Origin: Rhynchonema sp. JSB1_4
Lineage: Eukaryota > Nematoda > Chromadorea > Monhysterida > Xyalidae
Length of the DNA: 64,000 bases
Reading direction: 5' to 3'
Assembly: GCA_030248065.1 (NCBI GenBank)
Contig: JASAMV010002937.1
Span: forward strand, 19,153-83,152
Part shown: positions 63,178 to 64,000 of the stretch, in pieces
How the letters are laid out: each line of letters begins with the position of its first letter
Numbering within the stretch: position 1 is the stretch's first letter
Made by a program: the position numbers and the translations under genes
Notes under the pieces: model-generated
The model's input: the letters and a program-made list of their open reading frames with translations, nothing else
What the model was told of the DNA's origin: nothing
The model's database searches: none

Positions 63178-63703
63178 TTATGTCTGAATCATTTTCTTCT
63201 GCGGATCGTACATGTACCGTTTGAACTCGAGTATGACCCGAATTGGTTCGCGTTTCTCACCGGGCTCTTCAGTCTTGCCTTTTTTCTTCCCCATTGATGT
63301 CAGCGTTTCTTGCGCTTTCTCACTCAGGCCGGCGGGAATTCGAATCTTCACCTTGCCACTTTGCCCGAAACTCGATTCGATCTTTCCGGCCTCCCCAGTC
63401 GATAAACGAACATTCAAATTCGTGAACAAATCAATATTGGTCTCCTTTTTGAACAGCGAATGCGCGATCACCGTGTATTCATCCTGCAGGCGCTCAACCG
63501 TGCCCGTGCGTTCTTTGTGCTTGTAGACTGAAATGAGAAACGAAGCATTACAGCATTCGACGAAACAATCTGCGTGAACATAAAAATTGTGACCTTTCAA
63601 TTTCGGCAGTTCATTCTTGACAAAATTCCTGTCTGCGTACGGATGCAGCACGCGACCGTGGAACGCCAGACGACACGTGGTCGAGTGAATGTCGTTGTCC
63701 AGT
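63178..63703 (-). CDS. EEFSEC: Selenocysteine-specific elongation factor EEFSEC, last two exons
   Basis: Exons 63594-63703 and 63178-63527, intron 63528-63593 (66 bp), stop TAA at 63178-63180. The peptide starts RLDNDIHSTTCRLAFHG, passes LPKLKVYKHKERTG, and has the highly conserved SLFKKETNIDLF, VRLSTGEAGKIESSFGQSGK and LEFKRYMYDPQKKMIQ. These are the C-terminal domain IV features of eukaryotic SelB/EEFSEC. That domain contacts the Sec-tRNA and the SECIS-binding machinery while the N-terminal GTPase delivers Sec-tRNA at recoded UGA. The GTPase part lies beyond the right edge. This gene implies that the organism makes selenoproteins. It lies upstream of SOS on the same strand, ~1.2 kb from SOS exon 2. 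Confidence 0.95.
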
Positions 63704-64000
63704 CTGCGACAGGGACCAGTTTGTTTGAGACAGCACGCTTCAGTCCAGTAAATTCAGGTAATAAGTGCCCAGTGCAGTGCAAATGCAGTGCGCATAAGCA
63801 CACCGCACGATTTTGTACAAGCTGGTTCGACTTCCATTCTGTAGTGAACTTTCCGCTAAACTTGGTGCAACCCGTTTCAGCCTTTTCACAGTTATAGTGA
63901 CTGAAGCTAAGCTACACTCATTAATATAAACTGTATGAATAAAATGTCGTGCCGTGCTTCTCACACGCATGGCACTAAACGCGGATTTAGGTGGAAAAAA
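63704..64000. other. EEFSEC intron, partial
   Basis: Follows a CTGTCGCAG acceptor on the - strand. No further EEFSEC-like exon is seen up to the window end. Confidence 0.5.

Noticed and set aside
63700..63803. Apparent frameshift in EEFSEC between the KLVPVA frame and RLDNDIHS
   Set aside because: A good acceptor (CCTGTCGCAG/A) at 63703/63704 starts the exon in the right phase. The upstream frame is intronic, so no frameshift is needed.

Overview
The window is nuclear DNA from a small-genome animal. Evidence: spliced genes with GT..AG introns (many 60-110 bp, some several kb), GTGAGT-type donors, TTTCAG/TTGCAG acceptors, and animal-specific proteins (Son of sevenless, an ionotropic-glutamate-receptor-like channel, a C-type lectin). 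A protostome, probably an ecdysozoan such as a nematode relative, fits best, but the phylum is not proven. I saw no rRNA, no canonical tRNA with a readable anticodon, no CRISPR array, and no reverse transcriptase or transposase gene.

Layout. 0-8 kb: a 3.7 kb inverted repeat encloses exons of a secreted, dermatopontin-like multi-repeat protein on the + strand. A paralogous membrane-anchored gene faces it on the - strand (4.03-7.83 kb). 8.2-16.8 kb: a repeat island bounded by two inverted ~540 bp arms. It holds one apparently intronless glutamate-receptor-like gene (10.9-12.1 kb) and a ~1.8 kb terminal-inverted-repeat element. 17-21 kb: gene-poor, with a 29 bp minisatellite. 21.4-23.9 kb: a complete six-exon secreted C-type lectin with a PAN/apple-like tail.

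25.3-61.9 kb: a single - strand gene, Son of sevenless (SOS), the Ras/Rac guanine-nucleotide exchange factor. I reconstructed 36 exons (numbered 2-37) with consistent splice phases. They sum to 4287 nt (1428 codons plus stop), covering histone fold, DH, PH, REM, Cdc25 and a proline-rich Grb2/Drk-binding tail. Only the first coding exon was not found. Its introns host two ~1.66 kb TTAA-flanked elements, a foldback element and two tRNA-like elements. Four histone-fold exons occur twice in tandem across a G-homopolymer tract. 63.2-63.7 kb: the last two exons of the selenocysteine elongation factor EEFSEC, also on the - strand and running off the right edge.

The genes do not form an operon. SOS (intracellular Ras signalling), EEFSEC (selenoprotein translation), the lectin and the receptor are independent functions. 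What unites the window is dense invasion of introns and intergenic DNA by non-autonomous inverted-repeat elements.
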